A stretch of DNA of 64,000 bases from Maylandia zebra. Its lineage: Eukaryota; Chordata; Actinopteri; Cichliformes; Cichlidae. Below are positions 51,401 through 61,599 of the stretch, piece after piece. The notes under the pieces were generated by a model. It ran no database searches. It saw only the letters and a program-made list of their open reading frames with translations, and was not told the origin of the DNA. Both the position numbers and the translations under genes were made by a program. The stretch's first letter is position 1, and every line of letters begins with the position of its first letter. The stretch covers positions 6,387,878 through 6,451,877 of the forward strand of contig NC_135174.1 of the NCBI RefSeq assembly GCF_041146795.1, in the 5' to 3' direction.

Positions 51401-51867
51401 TGTGATACCTAAAAACGCACTGAGCATGTATCGTCTCTCCACACAGCCAATCACTGGTGCAGCGCACGTTTAAAACGGTGGATTTCTACAGAAAGTACCA
51501 GGACAACATGACTCCTGTGGGTCTGGCCTTCTTCCAATGCCAGTGGGATCAATCTGTGACAGATACCTTTCACAACACCCTAAGTGAGTCACGGTGTGGG
51601 AAAAAGACAACACAATACATGCTGGAACTTGTTTCCCACCTCTAACGTGTTCATCTAAATTGGGCCAGGATTTGTGTGGCAGCTGGTAATGTGAGTTTAA
51701 CAGTCTGCTTTCCTGCATCTTCTCCTGCAGACATGAGGGAGCCCGTGTTTGAGTTCATCAGGCCTCCAGTGTACCACCCCCCACAGGTCAAATACCCTCA
51801 CCGGCAGCCCCTACGCTACCTGGACAGATACAGAGACGGGAAAGAGCACACCTATGGGATATACTGA
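45404..51867 (+). CDS. mrpl38: Mitochondrial ribosomal protein L38, complete (9 exons, 386 aa)
   Basis: Exons: 45404-45488, 46585-46773, 46879-47010, 47094-47296, 47396-47458, 47602-47647, 48879-49037, 51447-51593, 51731-51867; 1161 nt in frame. The N-terminus [14 protein letters not shown] is Arg/Ala-rich, as expected of a mitochondrial presequence. The centre and C-terminus form the PEBP-like domain ([56 protein letters not shown]), ending HTYGIY. Its length is close to human MRPL38 (380 aa). It is a structural protein of the mitoribosome large subunit. AATAAA lies at 51948-51953. Intron 7 holds an intact Tc1 transposon. A decayed copy of exons 8-9 lies 4.7 kb downstream. Confidence 0.96.
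47826..47985 (+). repeat. Interspersed repeat, copy B (inverse of 20712-20873)
   Basis: The 'gcctgtatttatatagcgct' block, the later 'gctacattgtagccacagcc' block and a terminal 'ctggggcgcac' mirror copy A. It lies in mrpl38 intron 6. Confidence 0.75.
49411..51018 (+). mobile_element. Tc1 (DD34E) transposon with intact transposase, in mrpl38 intron 7
   Basis: The 1604-bp element spans 49413-51016 between TA duplications. Its left inverted repeat (49413-49611) and right one (50818-51016) are each 199 bp and almost identical, both beginning CAGTGGGGCAAAAAAGTATT when read inward. The long repeats, TA target and uninterrupted transposase indicate recent movement. It is inserted in the sense orientation of mrpl38. 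Confidence 0.97.
49778..50800 (+). CDS. Tc1 transposase, open 340 aa
   Basis: The start [15 protein letters not shown] is the usual Tc1 N-terminus and 340 aa is the usual full length. It has a paired-like helix-turn-helix ([20 protein letters not shown]), a second HTH ([20 protein letters not shown]), the GGGN(I)MLWG glycine box, and a DDE triad at [16 protein letters not shown] and [11 protein letters not shown] with 34 residues between the last two. No stop or frameshift is seen. It would bind the terminal repeats and catalyse cut-and-paste transposition at TA. In a vertebrate most copies are dead, so an open copy is notable. Confidence 0.95.
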   Translation: MAKTKELSKDTRKSIVDLHQTGKSESTIGKQLGVKKSTVGAIIRKWKTYKTTDNLPPSGAPRKISSRGVKMIMRTVSKDPRTTRGDLVNDLQRAGTKVTKVTISNTLQRQGIKSRSARRVPLLKPVHVQARLKFAREHMDDTAEDWENVMWSDETKVELFGINSTRRVWRTKNTELHPKNTIPTVKHGGGNIMLWGRFSAKGTGRLIRVKDRMNGAMYREILSQNLLPSVRTLKMKRGWVFQHDNDPKHTARATKEWLRKKHLKVLEWPSQSPDLNPIENLWRELKVRVAQRQPQNITALEKICMEEWAKIPATVCANLVKTYSKRLTSVIANKGYVTKY

Positions 51868-51953
51868 TTATCAGACACATGCACATTTGAGGAAACAGCA
51901 ACAACAATGTGGAATTGTGTTTGCCATATTTATGTCATGATTGTAAAAATAAA

Positions 51954-52949
51954 GCAATTTTCAGCTGCACTGGGGCTGCATTTTATTTACCTTTGCCAAA
52001 AAACAAACATTTTATACTCACTAAACATCAATTATCAGCATTTTATTAATGATAATCTGGCAGGGATTTTTCCAGCCAGCAACACCAAATATAAGTCAGC
52101 AACATTTAACAGCTCAATAAGAAGCAGGTACATGTGGAGTCAAAATGTGATAGAAGTAACATTTTTATGCCTCAACTATTTATTTATTTATTTTTATAGT
52201 TTTAAGCCCACGAGACGTTCATGTCAAAGACCAAAAATTTGTCTAAAAGCCCGTCTAGAAAAACATTTATACATTTATTCATACTTGATACTATAAACTT
52301 TTATTGCTGCAGTTGCTCTAATGTTGAGTAATTATCCCTAATTTTGTGTATACTGAAGCATTCAAAGAAATGTCAGCAGATGGCACTGCTGAGTTAAAAT
52401 CCCCAGAGACCACACTGATGAGTCAGAACTTTTCAGGAACCTTATTTTAACTATGACTCATATTTGATTGTAAATTCTTAGCAATAATAGCTGCGGATCT
52501 TTGCTCATGTGTCTGTTTTATGCCAGTTTTGATTGATTGCACATTAATTTCATTCCATTTTTATTTACATAGCAACAGATGACAACAACAGATGCCTCAA
52601 GATGCTTTAAAAACTCTACAATAATAGACAGAGGGCAGAACCAGACATCTATTTTTCTTTCTTTTTTTTTAATGTGGTCCTTTCTGGCAGCTTTTGCAAT
52701 CAGAATTGTGATCTGAATGCATGGTGGTGCTGAAGACATTTTGCTTTTGCACAAACAGCTATATAGAATCTCTATAGGCTCCTCTTATTCATGTGAATCT
52801 TTTATTTGTTTATTTATTCATTTCTTTTTGTGCTATTTCAGATATTACATTATATGTGGTATAATATGATAATGTCTAAGTCAAGGTAGGCAAGAGAAAA
52901 CAAAAAGAGGAGCTGGTGGTGGCAGTGCTGTGACCGGATGGGGTTTAAC
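51954..52949. other. Sequence downstream of mrpl38, source arm of a segmental duplication
   Basis: There is no gene. Blocks up to about 52545, such as 'ctatgactcatatttg' at about 52450, recur downstream at about 56797. The mrpl38 tail and its 3' flank are therefore duplicated. Confidence 0.6.
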
Positions 52950-53605
52950 TCAGTTCAGTTCAATTCAATTTTATTTATACAGCGTCAAATCACAACAACA
53001 GTCACCTCAAGGTGCTTTATATTGTAAGGTAGACCCTACAATAATACATACAGAGAAAAACCCAACAATCATATGACCCCCTATGAGCAAGCACTTTGGT
53101 GACAGTGGGAAGGAAAAACTCCCTTTTAACAGGAAGAAACCTCCAGCAGAACCAGGCTCAGGGAGGGGCGGGGCCATCTGCTGTGACCGGTTGGGGAGAG
53201 AGAAGGAAGACAGGACAACAGACATGCTGTGGAAGAGAGACAGAGATTAATAACTAATCATCAAATGCAGAGTGGAGTAAACACACGCAAGTTAAAAGAG
53301 CTGAGTTAAGAATAAACACTCTGAGCACCTACTGCAGTGTAACTAGGGGAGGATTCAGGGTCACCTGGTCAGTCCTAAATGTAACCTTTTTCAAAAGGGA
53401 AAGTCTTCAGCCTAATCATAAAAGAAAATGTCTGTCTCCCAAATCCAAACTGGGAAATAATTCCACAGAAGAGGGGTGGGAAATCTGAGGGCTCTGCCTC
53501 CCATTCTATTTTTAACTATCCCAGGAAACATCAGTAAACCTGCAGTCAGAGAGCAAAGTGCTCTATTACCTCATACAGTACTATGAGGTATAAAGCAGTC
53601 CTACA
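52950..53605 (+). repeat. Interspersed fish repeat, copy 2, interrupted by the DD37E element
   Basis: It begins with TTCAATTCAATTTTATTTAT and the 'cctcaaggtgctttat' block and shares its middle with 11640-11865. Later blocks (e.g. 'ggctctgcctcccattctat' at 53490) belong to the same abundant fish family. The repeat seems to resume after the transposon at 55165. I cannot assign a class. Confidence 0.6.
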
Positions 53606-55164
53606 TACAGGGAGTGCAGAATTATTAGGCAAATGAGTATTTTGTCCACATCATCCTCTTCATGCATGTTGTCTTACTCCAAGCTGTATAGGCTCGAAAG
53701 CCTACTACCAATTAAGCATATTAGGTGATGTGCATCTCTGTAATGAGAAGGGGTGTGGTCTAATGACATCAACACCCTATATCAGGTGTGCATAATTATT
53801 AGGCAACTTCCTTTCCTTTCGCAAAATGGGTCAAAAGAAGGACTTGACAGGCTCAGAAAAGTCAAAAATAGTGAGATATCTTGCAGAGGGATGCAGCAGT
53901 CTCAAAATTGCAAAGCTTCTGAAGCGTGATCATCGAACAATCAAGCGTTTCATTCAAAATAGTCAACAGGGTCGCAAGAAGCGTGTGGAAAAACCAAGGC
54001 GCAAAATAACTGCCCATGAACTGAGAAAAGTCAAGCGTGCAGCTGCCAAGATGCCACTTGCCACCAGAGCTTTCAGAGCTGCAACATCACTGGAGTGCCC
54101 AAAAGCACAAGGTGTGCAATACTCAGAGACATGGCCAAGGTAAGAAAGGCTGAAAGACGACCACCACTGAACAAGACACACAAGCTGAAACGTCAAGACT
54201 GGGCCAAGAAATATCTCAAGACTGGTTTTTCTAAGGTTTTATGGACTGATGAAATGAGAGTGAGTCTTGATGGGCCAGATGGATGGGCCCGTGGCTGGAT
54301 TGGTAAAGGGCAGAGAGCTCCAGTCCGACTCAGACGCCAGCAAGGTGGAGGTGGAGTACTGGTTTGGGCTGGTATCATCAAAGATGAGCTTGTGGGGCCT
54401 TTTCGGGTTGAGGATGGAGTCAAGCTCAACTCCCAGTCCTACTGCCAGTTTCTGGAAGACACCTTCTTCAAGCAGTGGTACAGGAAGAAGTCTGCATCCT
54501 TCAAGAAAAACATGATTTTCATGCAGGACAATGCTCCATCACACGCGTCCAAGTACTCCACAGCGTGGCTGGCAAGAAAGGGTATAAAAGAAGAAAAACT
54601 AATGACATGGCCTCCTTGTTCACCTGATCTGAACCCCATTGAGAACCTGTGGTCCATCATCAAATGTGAGATTTACAAGGAGGGAAAACAGTACACCTCT
54701 CTGAACAGTGTCTGGGAGGCTGTGGTTGCTGCTGCACGCAATGTTGATGGTGAACAGATCAAAACACTGACAGAATCCATGGATGGCAGGCTTTTGAGTG
54801 TCCTTGCAAAGAAAGGTGGCTATATTGGTCGCTGATTTGTTTTTGTTTTGTTTTTGAATGTCAGAAATGTATATTTGTGAATGTGGAGATGTTATATTGG
54901 TTTCACTGGTAAAAATAAATAATTGAAATGGGTATATATTTGTTTTTTGTTAAGTTGCCTAATAATTATGCACAGTAATAGTCACCTGCACACACAGATA
55001 TCCCCCTAAAATAGCTAAAACTAAAAACAAACTAAAAACTACTTCCAAAAACATTCAGCTTTGATATTAATGAGTTTTTTGGGTTCATTGAGAACATAGT
55101 AGTTGTTCAATAATAAAATTATTCCTCAAAAATACAACTTGTTGTTAATTCTGCACTCCCTGTA
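53606..55164 (+). mobile_element. Tc1/mariner DD37E transposon, copy 2
   Basis: The 1555-bp element spans 53608-55162 between TA dinucleotides. The left end is canonical. The right end is damaged at 55139-55150 ('acttgttgttaattctgc' in place of the inverted-repeat sequence). Inner repeats lie at 53786-53807 and 54954-54975. It is inserted inside an older interspersed repeat. Confidence 0.94.
53826..54835 (+). pseudogene. DD37E transposase, copy 2, 7-nt deletion
   Basis: The start is identical to copy 1 ([10 protein letters not shown]). Near 54068 seven bases present in copy 1 are missing, with small changes. The first frame then runs off to a stop at 54143 and the remainder, including all DDE residues ([19 protein letters not shown]), lies in another frame (to 54835). 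The copy-1 frameshift site is intact here. Both copies are dead, at different sites. Confidence 0.92.
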
Positions 55165-55974
55165 TTTTTAGGAAATGCTGGTAAAAAACAAGACTTTCCG
55201 TGGCTTCATAGTGCTGCTGAAGGCCAAGGTGATGCAATCCAGTTTAAGTATCAGGTTATATTTTTAGGGCCGAGTAATACATTCAGTAAGAAGCAGGAAA
55301 TTAGAGATCACCTGATCATTTATGTCTTTAAGAGATTTCTCCAGTTTAACTCATTAATGTGGGTCATCATATAATGATACAACCTAAGGGAAGCATCTAT
55401 AAACTAAATGAAACATGCCTCGGGTGAGCATCAACCTCAGATTATTAAACTGACACGTTGCTTAATGCGCCAACTTGCACTTGAAACTCCACTGTATCCA
55501 CAGCCCTGACACAGCAACAGGAAAAGTTGGGAACAATTTTGAGGACCCATGCAAGACTTCAGATGGCTTCTAAAATGTGTATATCGTACCCGTCCAGCAA
55601 AATACATTACTGTAACTTCAGGGCAAGCTAACCTGTTTATCCTATATTAAATTGCCAAGTAGATTCATGAAACCTGTTTTTCAGGACATTTCACAATATG
55701 AAAAAAACCTTCACATCAGTGTGAATTGGTCCACTAAAACTACACTAAACTAAAAGAATCGAGATACCTAAATTATGACTAAATGTCATAGTAGACTATC
55801 AATATAATTAAATGAAAATTTGCTGTCAAAGTGAACCTTGAATCATACAGATCCAATATCTGATTTACGAATAAGGACTTTACAGATCGGCTTTCCATTT
55901 TCAGTTTATTAAATCTTGCAGAGTAGTCCTTACCTCTAAATATAACCTCTCTCTTCTGTGAATATTACTAAACA

Positions 55975-56895
55975 AATAAAATCAATTGTCTTGACATGTT
56001 GACTTTAAGTCGATTTACCACAAATACTCTAAACACCTCCCGGATTAAAACGTGCATTGAGTGGGCACATAACTGTTAATCTGTGTGATAACTAAAAACG
56101 CACTGAGCATGTATCGTCTCTCCACACAGCCATTCACTGGTGCAGCGCACGTTTAAGACGGTGGATTTCTACGGAAAGTACCAGGACAACATGACTCCTG
56201 TGGGTCTGGCCTTCTTCCAATGCCAGTGTGATCAGTATGTGACAGATACCGTGCACAACACAAGACACATCACATAACAACACAATACATGCTGGAACCT
56301 GCACGTCTCTCTAACGCGTTCATCTAAGTTGGGCCAGGATTTTTGTGACAGCTGGAAATGTGAGTTTAACGGTTTGCTTTCCTGCATCTTCTCCCTGCAG
56401 ACATGAGGAAACGTGTCAAATACCGGCAGCCCCTACGCTAGCTGGAAAGATACAGAGATGGAAAAGAGCACAACTATGGAATGTACTGGTTATGCAACAC
56501 ATGCATATTTGAGAAAACGTCAACAACTATGTGGACAATGTTTGTCATATTTATGTCATGATTGTAAAAATAAAGCAAATTTCAGCAGCACTGGTGTTGC
56601 TTTATAGTTTGCTTTGTTAAAGACCATATATAATATGTCACATAGCGCCACATCTTCATTTTAAGCATTTCTAGCAAACAATGGGAGATTGACGATGGCT
56701 CCTGGGCTAGGCAGATCCTCACGTACTAATGAATATTTAATGAATTGGAAAAAAGGGAGGGAGCGTGGGGCACAAAAGCTTGTAGAATCTGATTATAGCT
56801 ATGACTCATATTTGCCTGCATATGCTTATCAATTATAGCTGCCCATGTTTGCTTATGTGAAATGTCTCTTTACTGCCAGTTTAGATGGATTGCAC
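55975..56895 (+). pseudogene. Duplicated, decayed 3' end of mrpl38 (exons 8-9 and flanks)
   Basis: The intron-like lead (55980-56129) matches 51290-51446. The exon-8 copy (56130 to about 56265) keeps its splice acceptor and reads [16 protein letters not shown] but has changes such as W to C in the QCQ(W/C)DQ stretch, and loses the donor. The exon-9 copy (from 56401) has lost most of the MREPVFEF segment and has a TAG in place of CTG at the Y-L codon pair. The AATAAA region and downstream flank (to about 56895) also match. It lacks exons 1-7, so it cannot make L38. Confidence 0.9.
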
Positions 56896-57303
56896 TTACA
56901 GTTTAAAAACTTCTGCGTGCCTGTCTGATCAGAACAGAACAAAAAATACAAATATTTAAGTACAACATGCCCTCATATGTTTGAAAATTTGCAAAAGTTT
57001 GTGGTTTTCATATTTTTAATCCCCTTCAGATAAATTTCAATAATTGATGTTCCGATGTTTCCTTATCTTGGCATTTCCACATTGCTCTGTATTAATCTTT
57101 ATAGTTAAACTGAACCCTGTACGATCTATCATGAGCTGAAAGACTGCAAAGTTTCTTGCCTTTTCTTATCGGCTCTTCTTCTTTAAAAATATTTCTTGGC
57201 AGTTGCAAACAGCAAAATGGTGCATTACTGCCAGCAACTGGTGTGGAGTGCGTCTTTGCTCCTCTTTTTCTTCCAAAGCAAGATAATTGGAGCTGATGAG
57301 CTG

Positions 57304-57347
57304 CAGGTGTGACGCCTGCACAGTGGCCTTTTTAAACCTCACAGGTG
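57304..57347 (+). promoter_or_regulatory. Putative core promoter of the repeat-glycoprotein gene
   Basis: CAGGTG E-boxes at 57304-57309 and 57342-57347 flank a TATA-like TTTTTAAA at about 57328-57335, 30-70 bases before the ATG. E-boxes near oocyte genes are bound by FIGLA. This is suggestive only. Confidence 0.3.
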
Positions 57348-57376
57348 ACTTCCATCTGTGCTTGGTTGCTGGAACA

Positions 57377-59449
57377 ATGGGAGCTGTTCGGACCATTCTC
57401 GTTTGTCTGCTGGCTGTTTGGCTTGCTGGAGGTTTTGTAGCTTCTTTCTGCTTCGTTTGACATTTATGTTAATTAACTTAGGAGTAGATTTTTGTAAGAT
57501 AAGATCTTGGAACTGCTAGAAGGTTCTGGTGTAAAGATTCGGAAATATCACTTAGCTTTTGCAAGTTATCTCTTTTGGCATCAAACGGCATAAAGAATGA
57601 ACAGAAACGTGCTAATTGTAAATCATGTTCCTCCTGTTTTGCAGTCAGTGGATTGAATCACAGACAGAATAAAGTGCTGCAGAGGGAAAAGACAGGTAAG
57701 GTCCCTGGCTTCTAATTTATGCTTGAGGGCACACGGTTACAAAATTCATTTCAAGATGGTTGGTGATTAAAATGCCTGTCATTCATCTGAAAGAGTGAAA
57801 AATGTATAGAACACAAAATTTTCAAAAGCTTATCAGGGCATGTTGTACTAAGTGTATTCATTTTTTTTTGTCTTGTATCCTGTGACAAGACTACTCAATG
57901 TGATTTGAAGTTATTAAATAAGAAAAATGAAGGGGGGGGGGGGGGGGAATGCTTAAATTGTCAAGAACTGGGTTGTTGCCAGCAGTTGAGTTTAATGGTT
58001 ATATTATGTGTAATGTTTTCAAATTAAAAGTATAAAACACAGGGTCCTAATTCAAATAGACACTTATGTAAGTACCTGTTACTGTCTGTATGTGTGGACT
58101 CGGAGGAAGATATTTGTAACTTTGGAAACCAGCTGAAGGTTGTAGTATAAACTTTCCCTCAATGTGAAAACCTCTGGTATAATAAGAATGTTGTGTTTAC
58201 AGGTCTTGGAGCCAATGATGGTTCAATACAGAGAGCGCTTGCCCTGCTCCAGTCAATATTGACTCAAAATGTTGATGAAGGTAAGCAAGATCCAGTTTTA
58301 TGTAGTTTGTTGCCAGTAGTTGACAAGCATGTGACAGCACACTTGTGTGGGGCACATGCATGAGGGCTTTGGTCAGTGGTGTTGTAATTGACTTAAAAAT
58401 CCTTATCTACATTGTTCATTGACGTAATGTAGATATTTATGCAACCGTATCCTTGCATATGACCAAAAAGTGATGTAGGGCACAAAGTCTGGGACCAATT
58501 GCTCGGTGTGGATTTGACTAAATCTTAATCGTGTCTGTGGTTTTGTTTAAATTTTGTTTATATTTTTGTTCCAGTACAACAGGAAACTAATGAAGTGGAT
58601 ACTGAAGCACCAGTTGGAAACTTGAAATCTGGATTGCCTTTGAAAAAGCCAAACAATGTTAAAACCGTGAAGGGAAAAACTGGAGTCAGTCAGAATGTTG
58701 GTTTCCAGGGAGGTTTCTCCAAACCGACTGACTCCAACGCCACGGCGGGCGGCCTGCCGACTGACTCCAACGCCACGGCGGGCGGCCTGCCGACTGACTC
58801 CAACGCCACGGCGGGCGGCCTGCCGACTGACTCCAACGCCACGGCGGGCGGCCTGCCGACTGACTCCAACGCCACGGCGGGCGGCCTGCCGACTGACTCC
58901 AACGCCACGGCGGGCGGCCTGCCGACTGACTCCAACGCCACGGCGGGCGGCCTGCCGACTGACTCCAACGCCACGGCGGGCGGCCTGCCGACTGACTCCA
59001 ACGCCACGGCGGGCGGCCTGCCGACTGACTCCAACGCCACGGCGGGCGGCCTGCCGACTGACTCCAACGCCACGGCGGGCGGCCTGCCGACTGACTCCAA
59101 CGCCACGGCGGGCGGCCTGCCGACTGACTCCAACGCCACGGCGGGCGGCCTGCCGACTGACTCCAACGCCACGGCGGGCGGCCTGCCGACTGACTCCAAC
59201 GCCACGGCGGGCGGCCTGCCGACTGACTCCAACGCCACGGCGGGCGGCCTGCCGACTGACTCCAACGCCACGGCGGGCGGCCTGCCGACTGACTCCAACG
59301 CCACGGCGGGCGGCCTGCCGACTGACTCCAACGCCACGGCGGGCGGCCTGCCGACTGACTCCAGTTCACTAAATGTGAAGCAGCTGAAGTTGGTGCTGGA
59401 AGACTTGACTTTGGAATCTTACACTAATTCCACAGTCCTGACACAATAG
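57377..59449 (+). CDS. Secreted N-glycosylated tandem-repeat protein, hyosophorin / apo-polysialoglycoprotein-like (4 exons, 352 aa)
   Basis: Exons: 57377-57431, 57645-57695, 58203-58280, 58575-59449; all introns are phase 1 with GT-AG borders, 1059 nt in frame. Exon 1 gives a signal peptide (MGAVRTILVCLLAVWLAG, cleavage likely after VSG). Exons 2-4 give a basic/acidic pro-region (LNHRQNKVLQREKT; SIQRALALLQSILTQNVDE, probably helical). Then come 19 exact copies of PTDSNATAGGL (58724-59350), a partial PTDS, and a tail with an NST sequon. Each repeat has one N-A-T sequon next to an Asp. No transmembrane segment follows. Fish hyosophorins and polysialoglycoproteins are egg cortical-alveolus proteins made of exact short repeats, each bearing a glycan, and are released at fertilisation. 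The gene model is strong; the family name is inferred from architecture. AATAAA is at 59472-59477. Confidence 0.85.
57935..57949. repeat. Poly-G tract in intron 2 of the repeat-glycoprotein gene
   Basis: A run of about 18 G lies around 57932-57949. It is the only notable feature of this intron. Confidence 0.8.
58724..59362 (+). repeat. 33-bp coding minisatellite, 19 perfect units plus a 12-base partial
   Basis: The unit begins CCGACTGACTCCAACGCCAC and is 33 bp, 25 of 33 G/C with five CpG. I see no base difference among the 19 units. Because 33 is divisible by 3 and no frame of the unit has a stop, several other frames on both strands are also open; these are by-products of the repeat. Confidence 0.97.
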
Positions 59450-59754
59450 CAAGAAAACTGCTTTGCTCTTGAATAAAACTCTTAACTTCAAGTTATGTGT
59501 TTATTTGTCCACTGATCAAGGTACTTTACCTATTTCTAACATTTTAGTCATTTCCATAGTAATCCTAGACAACTAAATTATTGGTATAATTTGCGTAGGT
59601 GGTAAGCTCTGGGTGATTTTATACATTTTTTAATTTAAAAAAAAAAAGCCCAACAAAAAGCTAGTTTACCAAAATGCCAAGAACAATCAGAGGGAAAGTC
59701 AGAGCTCTTTTGAGCAAACCATCCATTTAACGTTAACCAGTAATGACTTCATGA

Positions 59755-59998
59755 ACTTCACAAATAACATTTTTATCATTAAAGAAAAAATTACCAATAA
59801 TCATCCCACAGATGTAATATTATCTACAGCTACTTTAGTACCATTGATGTTAGACTCTTTTTCACCAATAGATCTTTCGGAGTTAACTTCAATAATTGCC
59901 TCCCCCAATACTTCGTTCTCAGGCAATAAGAAGACTTTCTCTCGTCCTGTAACAGAAGTGGTTTTGCTGCTGTCCCCCGAAAAGTTTAGTGACTGACA
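59755..59998 (+). pseudogene. Fragment of a non-LTR retrotransposon ORF (linker before RT)
   Basis: The reading IKEKITNNHPTDVILSTATL with SFSPIDLSELTSIIASP resembles the segment between endonuclease and reverse transcriptase of fish L2/jockey-like LINEs. It starts and stops abruptly, and the RT core is missing. Confidence 0.5.
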
Positions 59999-60500
59999 GT
60001 TTAATGTGGGATTGTTATAATCCCAGGCGGGGAGTGTTATGTTACTGCTTAGTTAATTTCACGTTTTAAATGTTAGTAAATGCGCCACCCTGTGGCCCCT
60101 TTAAGTCGATATTTTGGGACAGTAGAAGAAGAGTTAGACATGAAGTTCATGTTTTCTTGCTATGCTGTTCAAGATGGCTGCTCCACATTCATGTCCTTCT
60201 TTGGGTGTTTGTTAAAGCATTGTCTAAGTATTTAATGGTAAAAGGCAATGAGACACTCCAAGTGTTGTCTTTATGTGTGATGGACTACAGTTAACAAGTT
60301 TTCTATGTGCTATTCATATGTAAATGAGATCGCCAGTTCATATGCTAATTAGCAGTGCTAATCATCATGCTAGCTTCTCAAATGCATTGTTAGGTCATTG
60401 GCACATGTTGTTGTTAACAGTACAGATGAGTAATATACATTTCCACATATGCTTTATTGTTACAGTTTCACAAAATGAAAGAACCAGTAAACTTCATAAG

Positions 60501-61537
60501 ATCTCATCTAGGGCTGCCACGATTTGTCGACTAGTCACGATTACGTCGACTATCAAAATCGTCGACGACTGATTTAATAGTCGACACGTCGTTTGAAGCT
60601 TTGTAAGATCCCAAAAGACGCAGGAATAAGTAGCAGGATTTAAGAGTGTAATAACGGACTGAAACAGAAGATGGCAGCACTGCATGTACAAGGATGCCAG
60701 CTGCCGTTAAACCCCGAAGAAGAAGAAGCAGCTGTGTCCCAGAATTCATAGCGCGGCCCAGCTCAGTTTCCAACAATGGCGGCAGCTAGTTAGTTTTAAT
60801 ATTACTCTTATTATTCTTTCTGGGTCACAAAATAAACGTTTAACATATTTTCAGCCGAGAATGTAGCTGTGTAAACCTCAAATATCGGCTCAGTTTATCA
60901 GGACACCACATATTTTCAAAAGCGCTCCGACGTTTTCGGAGACGTCTGTTACCCACTAGCTCGATAGCTAGCCGGGGGCTAGGTCACTAGCGCGGTGAGA
61001 ACACCGGACTCCCGGCAAATTGTTTTCAAACCCACCGCCGTCTTTCGCTACTCAGGTTAAATATATATGAGTCACTTAGATAAATTAAAAATGTTGTTGT
61101 TTGGCTTTTTATTTTATTTTTTTTAGTATTTTATTTGTTCCTGAGTAAATCGGTTTGTCTGAGATTAAAGTTATAGTTTTTACACAGCTGAATAAACGTC
61201 AAGCAGACAGCTGATTATCAGAAGTGTGAGATGCTGGAGAATATACTCCGTTGTCCTGTTATATTTTAGATAGCAAGGAGTTTATTAAACTTCACCGAAA
61301 CAATCTGCAAATTTCATTAAAATTGAATAAACTATCATCTTGTCTTTATTTTTAGTTAGCACCTTAAAAGCTTAAAGCTGTAAGCTAATGATAGTTATAT
61401 AAGAGCAGATGCTGCTGGTGCAATAAGCTGTAGTTTTATGTCCAGTGGATGATGATCTGATTAGTCGACTAATCGCATAAATAATCGGTGACTAGTCGAC
61501 TATCAAAATAATCGTTTGTGGCAGCCCTAATCTCATC
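60501..61537. mobile_element. Non-autonomous hAT element, 1021 bp, with 8-bp target duplication
   Basis: The element spans 60509-61529, starting TAGGGCTGCCACGATTTGTC and ending in GGCAGCCCTA. Subterminal GTCGACTAGTC-type motifs occur at both ends. ATCTCATC is duplicated at 60501-60508 and 61530-61537. No transposase ORF is present inside; the interior includes a TA-rich part and a GC-richer part near 60900-61020. Confidence 0.93.
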
Positions 61538-61599
61538 TATTGTCTGGAGTTCCTGGGTTCATGTTTAGCTGTGTGGATAGCATAGTCAGACTTCTAGCG

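Noticed and set aside
55861-55893. Short similarity of 'gatttacgaataa' to the Tc1 right end at 50840
   Set aside because: Too short to claim a transposon relic; no paired end or TA context.
58724-59350. CRISPR-like or satellite array
   Set aside because: Units are contiguous with no spacers, encode a sequon-bearing peptide in frame and sit in an exon of a eukaryotic gene.
58686-59372. Long open frames on both strands over the 33-bp repeat array (215-227 aa)
   Set aside because: They follow from a stop-free unit whose length is a multiple of three. Only the frame joined to the signal-peptide exons has splice and start support.
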